A stretch of DNA of 64,000 nucleotides from contig NC_014230.1 in the NCBI RefSeq assembly GCF_000196315.1, positions 434,001 through 498,000 on the forward strand. The letters run 5' to 3'. This stretch comes from Croceibacter atlanticus HTCC2559. GTDB lineage: Bacteria; Bacteroidota; Bacteroidia; Flavobacteriales; Flavobacteriaceae. The translations under genes and the position numbers were made by a program. Shown here piece by piece: positions 43,562 through 53,331 of the stretch; the first letter of the stretch is position 1, and every line of letters starts with the position of its first letter. The notes beneath the pieces were generated by a model. That model did no database searches. It had not been told where the DNA came from and saw only the letters and a list, made by a program, of their open reading frames with translations.

Positions 43562-43573
43562 GCATTATATTCG
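43542..43573 (+). promoter_or_regulatory. Promoter of the SusC/SusD genes
   Basis: TTG (43542-43544), 21 bp, then TATATTCG (43566-43573), one mismatch to TAnnTTTG. Transcription would start near 43580, after the ATG at 43577, so the ATG at 43622 is the better start. Confidence 0.55.
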
Positions 43574-43621
43574 CTTATGTATTTTCTACATTCGTCACAT
43601 ATTAATCAAATCCAATTCATT

Positions 43622-46555
43622 ATGAAACACTTGTATTTTAGCAAAAAATTGATTTTGCTTGTACTGCTTATCTTTCCTTTAGCTATGGTCGCACAGACGG
43701 TTACGGGAAAAATAACTAAAGCAGGATCAGGAGAAACCGTTCCTTTTGTAAACGTTATCGAAAAAGGAACAAACAATGGCGCAGTGAGCGACATTGATGG
43801 TAATTATACTATAGAACTAAGAGCTACACCTGCAACTCTGGTTTTTTCTTCATTAGGGTTTACCACCCAAGAGATTTCTGTCTCATCTGCAGGAACTGTT
43901 AATGCTTCATTAGAAGAGTCTGCTGCTGCACTTGATGAGGTTGTAGTTACAGGACTAGGAACATCTGTAAAACGTAAAAACCTTGCCAATGCAGTTTCTA
44001 CAGTATCTGCCGAGGAACTTGTGGGAACTACTGGACAAACTAGTGTAGATGGTGCACTTTATGGTAAAGTTACAGGTGTAAATATTACATCTTCTTCTGG
44101 TGCGCCAGGTGGAGGTTTCGCACTACGTTTACGTGGTATTTCTTCAATTAACGGTAACAACCAACCACTTATTATTGTAGATGGTGTATATATAAACAAT
44201 GTTGAGATTCCTTCTGGATTACGTTTTGCATCTGGTGCAAATCGTGGAAACGAGGAAAACTCTTCAAACCGTCTTGCAGATATCGATCCAAACGATATTG
44301 AAGATATCGAAATACTTAAAGGGTCTTCTGCAGCTGCTATTTATGGACAACGTGGTAATGCCGGTGTAATTATTATTACAACTAAAAGAGGTAAGACTGG
44401 AAAAACAAAAATTAACTTTAAGCAAGATGTTGGTATTACAAGAATTGCTAATCCTTTAGGTTTAAGACCTTGGACAAGACAATCTGTAGTAGATACTTTT
44501 GGTGAAGATGAAGCTCTAAAATACGATGCTACACTTGCAGCAAATGGTTCTTTATACGATTATGAAGATATTATTTATGGTGAGACTGGTATAATTACAG
44601 AAACAGCATTAAGTGCTACAGGAGGTAATGAAAAAACAAGCTTTTACGTTGGTGGGTCTTACAGAGATGAAGAAGGTATTATAAAGCGTACTGGTTTTGA
44701 TCGTTTTTCTATTAGAACTAACGTAGATCACAAACTTTCTGATGTTTTCGACTTTACATCTACTACAAACTATGTAAGAAGTAACTCTTCACGTAGTTTT
44801 ACAGGTAATGAAAATGAAGGTGGTTTATCTTATGGGTACACTTTAGCATTTACAAGACCTTGGAACAACCTTTTCCCAGATGAAAATGGAAACTATCCTA
44901 ACAACCCTAACTATCCTGGTAACCCATTAGACACAAGAGATAGAGCTACAAACGAAGACCAAAATGATAGAATTATACAAGGTCTTACTTTAAACACTAA
45001 GTTATATACGGACGATGTAAACCGTGTAAAATTAGTATTAAGTGGTGGTTTAGATTATTTAGCTAACCAAACTTATGTTTACGTTCCAGAAGATCACCAA
45101 GGACAAATTGCTAGTGGTCAACTTGGTTTTGTTGCACAAGGTAAAAACAACTTTACGCAAATTAACACTCAAGCTATTGCGATATGGAATCACGATGCTA
45201 TGGAAGGAGACTTAGGTTTAACTACACAATTAGGTACAACATACTTACAACAACAATCTAACCTTGTAAATAGTATTGGTTCTCAATTAGCTGCTGGACA
45301 AACAAATGTATCTCAATCTGTAAACCAAAGTATTATTCAGTTTGTTTCAGACGAAAGAGATTTTGGATATTTTGGACAAGTTGAAGGTAACTATAAAGAC
45401 CAAGTAATTGCTACCTTAGGGTATAGATTAGATAAGTCTTCTAGAAATGGTGACCCAAATAAATTTTATGGATTCCCAAAAGCTTCTGTTGCTGTTAACT
45501 TAAATAACTTTGACTTTTGGAACATAGATTCTATCAACCAGTTTAAGCTTAGAGCTGCTTATGGTGAAACAGGTGCGCCTGCAGGATTTGGAGCTACTTT
45601 TACAAGTTTAGGATCTAGTAACATTGGAGGAAACTCTGGACAGTCTTTAGGAGGCTTAAGAGGAGATCCAGATGTTGAGCCAGAAACAGCTTCAGAATTT
45701 GAAATAGGTTTTGATATGGGCTTCTTAAACAACCGTATTAACTTAGAGGCAACGTATTACAACAAGAATGTAGATGATCTTATTCTTTCTAGATCACTTC
45801 CTGCATCTTCTGGTTTTACAACAGAAACTACAAACTTAGCAGACCTTATGAATGAAGGTATAGAATTAGCTGTAAGATCTGATGTTGTAGATACTGAAAA
45901 CTTTAAATGGAATACAGGTGTTCAATTTTACCTTAACCGTTCTGAAGTAACACGCTTAGATGTTCCTGCATTTGCTCAGCCAGGTGCTGGTTTTGGTACT
46001 GGTTTAGGTACTTTTTATATTGAAGAAGGACAACCTGTAACACAACTTGTTGGTCGTGTAGATGGTGAGCTATTACAAGTAGGTAACGTAGAGCCAGATT
46101 TCCAAATGGCATTTAATAACAGCTTAACGTTATTTAATAATGTAGATGTATCTTTCCTATTACAATGGAAAAAAGGTGGTGAAAACCTTAACCTTTCTAG
46201 ATTCCTTACAGATTTAGGACAAACATCTCCAGATTTAGAAACTCCAGAAGGACAAGACAGATTAGGGCAACCTGCAAACGCATTACGTTTTGTTGAGCCT
46301 GCTGGTTACGTAAGATTAAGAGAAGCTGCTGTGTATTACAGACTGCCAAGTGCAACTGTAAACAACATATTTGGCGAAACAGTAGATACCGTAAAATTTG
46401 GTTTATCTGCGAGAAACATCTTTACAATTACAGATTACTCTAGTTACGACCCAGAAGTTTCTGTAAATGGTGGTGCTGGCCTATCAAGTGGTATTGAGGT
46501 AACTCCTTTCCCAAGTTCACGTCAATTTTACTTCCACTTTAACGTATCATTTTAA
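43622..46555 (+). CDS. SusC/RagA-type TonB-dependent receptor
   Basis: The 977-residue product has a signal peptide (MKHLYFSKKLILLVLLIFPLAM, cut near VAQ). A carboxypeptidase-regulatory-like domain follows (about 22-95), then the SusC marker region LDEVVVTGLGTSVKRKN, the plug with ALYGKVTGVNITSSSGAPGG and LRGISSINGNNQPLIIVDGV, and DIEDIEILKGSSAAAIYGQRG. A C-terminal barrel ends in HFNVSF (terminal Phe). With SusD it forms an outer-membrane importer for oligosaccharides, peptides or other large nutrients. The substrate is unknown, as no glycoside hydrolase or peptidase is nearby. ATG 43577 is the longest start but sits at the likely transcription start. Confidence 0.93.
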   Translation: MKHLYFSKKLILLVLLIFPLAMVAQTVTGKITKAGSGETVPFVNVIEKGTNNGAVSDIDGNYTIELRATPATLVFSSLGFTTQEISVSSAGTVNASLEESAAALDEVVVTGLGTSVKRKNLANAVSTVSAEELVGTTGQTSVDGALYGKVTGVNITSSSGAPGGGFALRLRGISSINGNNQPLIIVDGVYINNVEIPSGLRFASGANRGNEENSSNRLADIDPNDIEDIEILKGSSAAAIYGQRGNAGVIIITTKRGKTGKTKINFKQDVGITRIANPLGLRPWTRQSVVDTFGEDEALKYDATLAANGSLYDYEDIIYGETGIITETALSATGGNEKTSFYVGGSYRDEEGIIKRTGFDRFSIRTNVDHKLSDVFDFTSTTNYVRSNSSRSFTGNENEGGLSYGYTLAFTRPWNNLFPDENGNYPNNPNYPGNPLDTRDRATNEDQNDRIIQGLTLNTKLYTDDVNRVKLVLSGGLDYLANQTYVYVPEDHQGQIASGQLGFVAQGKNNFTQINTQAIAIWNHDAMEGDLGLTTQLGTTYLQQQSNLVNSIGSQLAAGQTNVSQSVNQSIIQFVSDERDFGYFGQVEGNYKDQVIATLGYRLDKSSRNGDPNKFYGFPKASVAVNLNNFDFWNIDSINQFKLRAAYGETGAPAGFGATFTSLGSSNIGGNSGQSLGGLRGDPDVEPETASEFEIGFDMGFLNNRINLEATYYNKNVDDLILSRSLPASSGFTTETTNLADLMNEGIELAVRSDVVDTENFKWNTGVQFYLNRSEVTRLDVPAFAQPGAGFGTGLGTFYIEEGQPVTQLVGRVDGELLQVGNVEPDFQMAFNNSLTLFNNVDVSFLLQWKKGGENLNLSRFLTDLGQTSPDLETPEGQDRLGQPANALRFVEPAGYVRLREAAVYYRLPSATVNNIFGETVDTVKFGLSARNIFTITDYSSYDPEVSVNGGAGLSSGIEVTPFPSSRQFYFHFNVSF

Positions 46556-46567
46556 TAAAAAGTAATT

Positions 46568-47911
46568 ATGAAAAATATTTTTAAGAAAATTTCAATCATA
46601 GGAACAGTTGCTCTAGCGGCAATGACCTTTGGTTCTTGTGAGTTCGACGAAGTCGTTGATCCTAACGCCCCAAGTTTAGGTGGTGTACAAGAAAATGCAA
46701 CAATAGGACAACTAAACGAATTAGTTGTTGGTATAGAGTCTACTACTCGTAATGGCCTTGGTGTAGAAACTACAGCAAGCGGAACTATGGCTAGAGAATT
46801 GTATCTTTTTGATGCAGATCCTCGTAACACAGGAGATTTATTAGGAAAAAACGGAATTGGTTTAGATAACAATTCATTTTATAGTGTTTCTCAATGGAAT
46901 GGTAACTACCGTGCTATAAAAAACACTAACATCCTACTAAATGCTATTGACAACACTGAGTCTATAGATGACACAGAACGTAATGGTTATGCTGGTTTTG
47001 CAAAAACAATTCAAGCATACGAGCTTATACAAATACTTAAGTCTTACGGAATGGCAAGAACTGATGTTGCAGATGAATTAAACTTAGGTCCTATTTTAGA
47101 TTTTAATGCTGCAATAGCAGATGTTAGAGCTTTATTAGAAGAAGCTAACACTAATTTATCTAATGCCGGTACAAGTTTTATTTTCCCTTTAGCTGGTTTT
47201 AGCACTAGTGTTTCTGATTTTCAGGAATTTAATAGAGGTGTAGCTGCTTTAGCTGCTGTATATGCTGGCGACGGTAACGGCGCACTAACAGCACTTGCAA
47301 GTTCTTCTTTAAACCTAGATGCAACAACTTTAGAGGAGCTAAATGCAGGACCAAAGCATGTGTTTTCTCAACAAGCTAATGACCAAACTAATCCTGTTTT
47401 TAGAGGTCCATCTACTCCGGAAAACCCAAATAATGGTGACCAAATAGTTGTACACCCAAGCTTTATTGCAGATGCAACGCCTGGTGATGCAAGAGTAGAA
47501 CGTAAGACTGCTTTAAGACCAGATCCATCTACTCAGGATGAGTTAACTGGAGATTTTGAAACACGTTTATACGCTACAAATGTTTCTCCTATAGATATCT
47601 TAAGAAACGAAGAGCTTATTTTACTATATGCTGAAGCAAGTATCTTAGCTGGAAGTCCTGGTGATGCAGTAACTGCACTAAACGTAGTTAGAAATGTGTC
47701 TGGTAATATTGGTGATTATACTGGACCAACTACTACAGATGCTTTAACTGAAGAATTACTAAGACAACGTCGTTATTCACTTTGGAGTGAAAACCACAGA
47801 ATGTTTGACTTAAGACGTTACAACATGTCTGATATGCTACCAATAGACCGAGCTGGAGACCAAATATTTAATGTATTTGATATTCCATTATCTGAAAATA
47901 CAGGAGCATAA
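46568..47911 (+). CDS. SusD/RagB-type surface lipoprotein
   Basis: The 447-residue lipoprotein (lipobox TFGSC, Cys at about 23) is paired with SusC 12 bp downstream of it. It has SusD-like features: an N-terminal FDEVVDPNAPS segment, four TPR-like helices (RNGYAGFAKTIQAYELIQIL), and the C-terminal RNEELILLYAEASIL, ALNVVRNVSG and LLRQRRYSLWSENHRMFDLRRYN blocks. It is the lid that captures nutrient above the SusC barrel. The length is on the short side of the family. A terminator follows. Confidence 0.93.
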   Translation: MKNIFKKISIIGTVALAAMTFGSCEFDEVVDPNAPSLGGVQENATIGQLNELVVGIESTTRNGLGVETTASGTMARELYLFDADPRNTGDLLGKNGIGLDNNSFYSVSQWNGNYRAIKNTNILLNAIDNTESIDDTERNGYAGFAKTIQAYELIQILKSYGMARTDVADELNLGPILDFNAAIADVRALLEEANTNLSNAGTSFIFPLAGFSTSVSDFQEFNRGVAALAAVYAGDGNGALTALASSSLNLDATTLEELNAGPKHVFSQQANDQTNPVFRGPSTPENPNNGDQIVVHPSFIADATPGDARVERKTALRPDPSTQDELTGDFETRLYATNVSPIDILRNEELILLYAEASILAGSPGDAVTALNVVRNVSGNIGDYTGPTTTDALTEELLRQRRYSLWSENHRMFDLRRYNMSDMLPIDRAGDQIFNVFDIPLSENTGA

Positions 47912-47935
47912 ATCATTAATTCATAGAATTATATT

Positions 47936-47967
47936 AAAACCACTTCTACCCAGAAGTGGTTTTTTTA
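47936..47967 (+). terminator. Terminator after susD
   Basis: AAAACCACTTCT (47936-47947) pairs with AGAAGTGGTTTT (47952-47963) across a 4-nt loop, then a T run. Confidence 0.92.
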
Positions 47968-48028
47968 TATTTAATCATTTCATAATCAGTGTTTTAAAGC
48001 TTTAATGTTACTTTAATGTTACCAAAAC

Positions 48029-48060
48029 TTGTTTTTTATGTAAAATATATGTTATCTTTG
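48029..48060 (+). promoter_or_regulatory. Canonical Bacteroidetes promoter
   Basis: TTG (48029-48031), 21 bp, then TATCTTTG (48053-48060), a perfect TAnnTTTG. It serves the MORN-like gene starting at 48086. Confidence 0.75.
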
Positions 48061-48085
48061 TTATGTAATAATAAATAATTTGGTT

Positions 48086-48442
48086 ATGAAGAAGCTATTA
48101 ATGATGACAGCACTAGTGTTTACAGGCGCACTATTTGCACAAGATGTAAAGCCTGAGTTTGAAGAACAAGGAGATTTAATTAAAGGAACTTTTTTTTATG
48201 AAGATGGAGCAGTTAAACAAAAAGGCACGTATAAAGATGGTAAACTTCACGGAAAGTGGGTTGCCTATGATAAGACTGGTGCGAAGACCGCGGTTGCGCA
48301 ATATGCCAATGGTGAAAAAACTGGCAAATGGTTTTTTTGGAATAATGGAAATTTAACAGAAGTAGATTATACTAACAATACTATTGCTGAGGTAACAACT
48401 TGGGACAACTCTAAAACACTAGTTGTAAGAGATCGCCCATAA
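48086..48442 (+). CDS. Secreted MORN-like repeat protein
   Basis: The 118-residue protein has a signal peptide (MKKLLMMTALVFTGALFAQ) followed by three short repeats of the MORN-like type used by the toxin-antitoxin YwqK/membrane-binding family: GTFFYEDGAVKQKGTYKDGKLHGKW, YDKTGAKTAVAQYANGEKTGKW, and WNNGNLTEVDYTNN. It is likely periplasmic, function unknown. The longest frame begins at TTG 48080, but the ATG at 48086 follows the promoter properly. Confidence 0.8.
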   Translation: MKKLLMMTALVFTGALFAQDVKPEFEEQGDLIKGTFFYEDGAVKQKGTYKDGKLHGKWVAYDKTGAKTAVAQYANGEKTGKWFFWNNGNLTEVDYTNNTIAEVTTWDNSKTLVVRDRP

Positions 48443-48465
48443 CCAAAATATTAAATAAAATTATT

Positions 48466-48500
48466 AAGCCTTTAGATATTCTCTAAAGGCTTTTTCTTTT
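48466..48500 (+). terminator. Terminator of the MORN-like gene
   Basis: AAGCCTTTAGA (48466-48476) pairs with TCTAAAGGCTT (48482-48492) across a 5-nt loop, then T-rich sequence. Confidence 0.9.
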
Positions 48501-48513
48501 TACATAAGTATAA

Positions 48514-48539
48514 AAAAGGCCTGCATTTGCAGGCCTTTT
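48514..48539. terminator. Bidirectional terminator at the end of the efflux operon
   Basis: AAAAGGCCTGCA (48514-48525) and TGCAGGCCTTTT (48528-48539) form a perfect 12-bp stem with a 2-nt loop. It closes the minus-strand efflux operon and can also act on the plus strand. Confidence 0.85.
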
Positions 48540-48557
48540 CATTATTAGAAATTAATT

Positions 48558-51500
48558 TTATTGATGTATATCGTGAAGCTTTTCTTTATTAAAACGCTTT
48601 CTAAACCTAAGCTTATTTCTATGTACTAGATAAAATAATACTGGTACTATAATTAGTGTTAAGAAGGTAGCAACAATAAGTCCATATATTACAGATTTTG
48701 CCAATGGACCCCAGAATATAACGTTATCTCCACCCATATATACATCAGGATTTAGACTACCAAATAAGCCAAAGAAATCTATATTTAAACCAATAGCTAA
48801 TGGAATTAAACCTAATACAGTAGTTATTGCTGTTAATAGTACAGGTCTTAATCTTGCACGACCAGCTTCAATAATTATATCTGTCATTTCTTCTCTAGGT
48901 AATAAATCTCCATCACTCATACCTAATTTTACCATGCGCCTATCTATAAGAATCTGGATATAATCTAATAATACTACGCCATTATTTACAACAATTCCTG
49001 CTAATGAAATTATCCCCATCATAGTCATCATTATTACGAAAGATGCTCCAGTTATAATTATACCGCCAAACACTCCTATTAAACTTAGGAATATAGCAAT
49101 CATAATTATTGTTGGTTTTGAAATTGATCCAAATTGGAATACAAGGATTAACATAATTAATCCCAGTCCAGAAAAGAACGCACTCATTAAAAATGCCATT
49201 TGTTTATTTTGTTCTTCTATCTGCCCTGTATAATCAATTTTAATTTCTTGTGGCAAATCCTGAAACTCTTTCATCTTCTCCTGTATTTGCGCAACAATAG
49301 CTGCAGCATCTGTATAACCAGGTTCTAATGCAGAGTAAACTGTAACCACACGTTCTGCATCTCTGTGTTTAATCGCACTAAAAGATGATGTGTTTTTTTG
49401 TTTAGCAACTGCAGAAATTGGAATTTCCTTAATTTGCCCTGTTGCAGGATCTCTAAATGTTATATTTTGATTGAATAAAGCACTAGTATTATATCTATTA
49501 TCTTCATTAAACCTCACATAGATATCATAATCTTCTCCATCCTTTTTATAAACACCAGCTTTATCTCCAAAAATAGAACGTCTTAACTGGTTACCAACTT
49601 GTCCTGTTGTAACACCAAGCTCTCCTGCTTTCTCTCTATCTACTACAACTTGCATAGCAGGCTTGCTTCGGTTTACATCTATCTTAAGCTCTGCTATACC
49701 TTCTATATTTGAAGCATTAATGAAATTCTTCATTTGTTCTGCCACTAAGATTAGCTCATCGTAATCTGGTCCTTCTAGCTCAATGTTAATTGGGTAACCT
49801 GCAGGTGGTCCATTTGAGTCTTTTTCAACAGAAATAGCAACACCAGGATATACACCTTCTAATGTATCCTGAACCTTCTGTCTTAAGACTTCAGAATCTT
49901 TACCTTTTCTAAACTTATACTCTCGCATAGTTGCAGTAATTTTTGCCCTATGTGGCATTTCTGCACTATTACCACCATCTGTTTGAGGGTTACCTGCTCC
50001 TTCTCCAACTTGAGATACAGCAGACTCTACCATATAATTTCTGCCGTCTTCCATATACATGTCATCTTGCAGTACTGCATATACACGCTCTTCAATATCC
50101 TTAGCTATCTCATTAGTTTTTTTGATATCTGTTCCTTCAGGATATTCTATATATACTATAATTTGGTTAGGCTTATTATCAGGAAAGAACTCAATACTTG
50201 TTCTACCACTTCCTACAGATATTCCAAATAGTATAAATACAATAAACAACAAGCCAAAAGTACCTGCAGCAAATGCCCAAGCTCTACGCCCTTTTAAGGC
50301 GTACTGTAAAAACCTCTTGTATCTATTTTCTAAAGCTACTAAGGTTTTACGTTGAAAGTTTATAGCCCAACCTTTAATAAAGAACTTATATAACCAAAGC
50401 AAGATAATAGTCACAATCATTAATGTACCTAAACCTCTTACTGGACCTCCAACAAAAAATACAAGCAATCCTAACGGCAACCCAATAAACGTAATTCTTC
50501 TTAGTGATTTCTTTGAGATTATCTTTTCATCTGTACTCATAAACTGAGACACTAACATGGAGTTCATGAAAATTGCCACAAATAAAGACGAGCCTAGTAC
50601 TATAGATAAAGTAATAGGGAAATATTTCATGAACTCTCCCATAACGCCTGGCCACATTCCTAACGGAACAAATGCTGCAACAGTAGTTAATGTAGAAATG
50701 ATAATTGGCACAGCAATTTCTCCAATACCTTTTTTAGCAGCTTCAATACGGCTCATACCTTCTTCATCCATAAGACGGTATACGTTTTCTACTACCACAA
50801 TACCATTATCTACCATCATACCTAGCCCCATAATTAATGCGAAAAGAATCATGGTATTCATAGTATATCCTAATAGCTGAAGGATAAAGAATGCAATAAA
50901 CATAGACATAGGAATTGCAAACCCAACAAAAAGTGCATTTCTAAACCCTAGGAAAAACATTAATACTGTAACTACTAGTATAATACCAAAGATGATATTG
51001 TTTACAAGGTCATCTACTTGGTTAATTGTTTTCTCAGATTGATCATTAGCTAATGTCACCTTTAAATCTGGTGGAAATACATTTGCTTTTGTCTCTTCAA
51101 CAATAACTTTAATTTGGTCTACAGCTTCGACCATATTTTTTCCAGAGCGTTTTTTAACGTCTAGCATAACTACACTCTCTCCAAACTCTCTAGCATAGGT
51201 GGTATTATCTTCTTCCTTAAACGTTACATTAGCTATGTTTTTAAGGTAAACTGCTCCATTTTGAGATTTTACAACAAAATTATTAAGTTGTTCTGGAGAC
51301 TGTATTTCACCTAAAACTCTAATAGTACGGCGCTGTCCACTTTTTATTAGGTTACCAGCACTAATGGTCATATTACCACCACGAATAGCGTTTAATATAT
51401 CATCAAAACTAACTTGGGCAGCCATCATTTTATAAATATCTACAGCTACCTCAACCTCTTTCTCTTGAGCACCTCTAATGTCTACTTGCTTAATTTGCGG

Positions 51501-52055
51501 CAAGTCTTCAATTTCATCTTCTAAGTATTCTGCATATTCCTTAAGTTGCTCTACCTGATAATCACCTTCAATATTAATATTAAGGATTGGTGTTTCTTCA
51601 GCTATATTTAAATCGAAAACATTAGGCTCTACTTTAGCATCATTAAACGTTGGCCAGTCTTCACTTGCTTTTTCTGCATCTACCTCATCCTTTACCTTAG
51701 TTTTAGCTTGCTCAACAGTAATCTCTTCATCAAACTCTACAGTAATTATAGCATAATCTTCTTGAGCTGTTGAAATGATTTCGACAACATTACTCACGTT
51801 TTTTAATCTATCCTCTAAAGGATCCACAATGAGACGCTCTATGTCTTCTGCTGTATTTCCTGGATAAGGCGTGCTTATGTATACTTTGGTTTCTTCAATT
51901 TCTGGAAAACTTTCTCTAGGAAGCGTAAAGTATGCTGAAACACCTAGAGCAAGAAAAATGGCAATCATTACCCAGATGGTAGTTTTACTGTCTATTGCCC
52001 AAGACGACATGCCAAACTCCTTATCGGCATTTTTTTGTGCTTTATTACTGCTCAT
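48558..52055 (-). CDS. RND efflux pump, inner-membrane permease
   Basis: This 1,165-residue AcrB/CzcA-superfamily transporter has the duplicated RND layout: membrane helix 1 near residue 30, a large periplasmic loop (about 55-345), the first helix block (355-500), a second loop, and the second helix block from about 975. The TM4 motif is GLGMMVDNGIVVVENVYR, so the second Asp of the proton-relay pair DD found in AcrB is Asn. It is longer than the usual 1,040 residues; extra hydrophobic sequence (about 535-590) sits between the halves. It uses proton flow to expel drugs or other toxins with the MFP and TolC genes upstream. Confidence 0.93.
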   Translation of the reverse strand: MSSNKAQKNADKEFGMSSWAIDSKTTIWVMIAIFLALGVSAYFTLPRESFPEIEETKVYISTPYPGNTAEDIERLIVDPLEDRLKNVSNVVEIISTAQEDYAIITVEFDEEITVEQAKTKVKDEVDAEKASEDWPTFNDAKVEPNVFDLNIAEETPILNINIEGDYQVEQLKEYAEYLEDEIEDLPQIKQVDIRGAQEKEVEVAVDIYKMMAAQVSFDDILNAIRGGNMTISAGNLIKSGQRRTIRVLGEIQSPEQLNNFVVKSQNGAVYLKNIANVTFKEEDNTTYAREFGESVVMLDVKKRSGKNMVEAVDQIKVIVEETKANVFPPDLKVTLANDQSEKTINQVDDLVNNIIFGIILVVTVLMFFLGFRNALFVGFAIPMSMFIAFFILQLLGYTMNTMILFALIMGLGMMVDNGIVVVENVYRLMDEEGMSRIEAAKKGIGEIAVPIIISTLTTVAAFVPLGMWPGVMGEFMKYFPITLSIVLGSSLFVAIFMNSMLVSQFMSTDEKIISKKSLRRITFIGLPLGLLVFFVGGPVRGLGTLMIVTIILLWLYKFFIKGWAINFQRKTLVALENRYKRFLQYALKGRRAWAFAAGTFGLLFIVFILFGISVGSGRTSIEFFPDNKPNQIIVYIEYPEGTDIKKTNEIAKDIEERVYAVLQDDMYMEDGRNYMVESAVSQVGEGAGNPQTDGGNSAEMPHRAKITATMREYKFRKGKDSEVLRQKVQDTLEGVYPGVAISVEKDSNGPPAGYPINIELEGPDYDELILVAEQMKNFINASNIEGIAELKIDVNRSKPAMQVVVDREKAGELGVTTGQVGNQLRRSIFGDKAGVYKKDGEDYDIYVRFNEDNRYNTSALFNQNITFRDPATGQIKEIPISAVAKQKNTSSFSAIKHRDAERVVTVYSALEPGYTDAAAIVAQIQEKMKEFQDLPQEIKIDYTGQIEEQNKQMAFLMSAFFSGLGLIMLILVFQFGSISKPTIIMIAIFLSLIGVFGGIIITGASFVIMMTMMGIISLAGIVVNNGVVLLDYIQILIDRRMVKLGMSDGDLLPREEMTDIIIEAGRARLRPVLLTAITTVLGLIPLAIGLNIDFFGLFGSLNPDVYMGGDNVIFWGPLAKSVIYGLIVATFLTLIIVPVLFYLVHRNKLRFRKRFNKEKLHDIHQ

Positions 52056-52125
52056 ATTATAGTATTATTTGGTTGGTTTTGTAAAGGCCTATAGTAAATT
52101 CTGCTAAGAGCTTTAAAAACAATCC

Positions 52126-53283
52126 TTAATTTTTTATTTGTAACTCTTGGCCTTCTTTTACTGTACGAGCACCTTCTTTAATAACAAAGTCTCCGTTACT
52201 TAATCCTGAAAGCACCTCGATATTTTGCCCTTGGGAACGTCCTGTCTCAATAATTTGACGTTTTGCGACTGGTGTATCTTCTCCTTCAGCTATATAAACA
52301 TATTGCTCACCATCTGCATTTTCAGAAATAACGCTTAGTGGTATAAGTAGTGCTTTTTCTGAAGTGTAATCATTAATCTTTAATCGTGCAGTTAGGTTTG
52401 GTTTTATAGACTTGTCTTTATTTGGCACAGCCACTTCTATTCTAAACGTTCTGTTACTGGGACTTATGTAATTACTTGCTTGTCTTACCTTAGAGTCTAC
52501 TGTTTTATTAAGAATAGGGAAGTTTATTGTTACCGGTGTGTTTTCTGATACAGATGTTAAGTAATCTTCAGGGATTTCTGCTTCTATATACATGTCTTCT
52601 AAACTTACCAAACGCATTATTTGGGTTTGTCCAGATGCTACTACGGTACCTTGCTCTGCTATTACATCTTCAATAGTTCCAGAAAATGGTGCTCTTATAG
52701 TTGTTTTACCTACTTGGCTTCTCATCTGTGCAACAGAGTTTTGTTGTCCTTCATATTGAGCTTTAGCTTGTAGGTATTCAATTTCACTACCTATATTTTG
52801 CTCCCAAAGTCTTTGGCGGCGTTCAAAAGTTGTTTTAGCTAGAGCTAACTGTGTTTCCATTTGTGCAAGCTGCTGGGAAATACCTCCATCATCTATTTTT
52901 GCAAGTAGCTGTCCTTTGTTTACACGCTGTCCTTCTTTTACATAAATACGCTCTAAAAGGCCATTGTATTCTGGAGATATTACAATATTCTGCTTAGTTT
53001 CCACACTACCTTGAAGCTCTAAATAGTGGTTAAATAAAGTATCTTTTACAACGATAGTAGATACTAAAGGCAAATTCTTGTTGCCGCTTTTTAACTCTAG
53101 AACTGAGTCGATTTTCTTAACTTGCATAGCAGCAGTACGCTGCTCTTCATTTAAAGCACTTCTCTTCTCTTTAAGCGCCTCTATATTACCTTCTGCAATA
53201 AGGCTATCTACAGATTCATTTTTATTACCACCACAAGAGACGATGATAAGGCTTAATACGATTAATTTTAATATAGATCTCAT
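52126..53283 (-). CDS. RND efflux periplasmic adaptor (membrane fusion protein), lipoprotein
   Basis: The 385-residue adaptor has a lipobox (IIVSCGG) after the start MRSILKL. A biotinyl-lipoyl-like domain has NIVISPEYNGLLERIYVKEGQRVNKGQLLAKI, followed by an alpha-hairpin (about 140-190 of this start), a second half-motif TTIRAPFSGTIEDVIAEQGT, a beta-barrel and a membrane-proximal domain with GLSNGDFVIKEGA. It links the inner-membrane RND pump to the TolC-like channel. The longest frame begins at TTG 53331; ATG 53283 fits a lipoprotein signal. Confidence 0.92.
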   Translation of the reverse strand: MRSILKLIVLSLIIVSCGGNKNESVDSLIAEGNIEALKEKRSALNEEQRTAAMQVKKIDSVLELKSGNKNLPLVSTIVVKDTLFNHYLELQGSVETKQNIVISPEYNGLLERIYVKEGQRVNKGQLLAKIDDGGISQQLAQMETQLALAKTTFERRQRLWEQNIGSEIEYLQAKAQYEGQQNSVAQMRSQVGKTTIRAPFSGTIEDVIAEQGTVVASGQTQIMRLVSLEDMYIEAEIPEDYLTSVSENTPVTINFPILNKTVDSKVRQASNYISPSNRTFRIEVAVPNKDKSIKPNLTARLKINDYTSEKALLIPLSVISENADGEQYVYIAEGEDTPVAKRQIIETGRSQGQNIEVLSGLSNGDFVIKEGARTVKEGQELQIKN

Positions 53284-53331
53284 AGTTTTCTGTTGATTCG
53301 TTTTCTGTATGTCTTTTTCTAAATATTGCAA

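Noticed and set aside
43577-43621. Upstream ATG of the SusC gene
   Set aside because: It lies at the predicted transcription start, and the added 15 residues spoil the signal peptide beginning at 43622.
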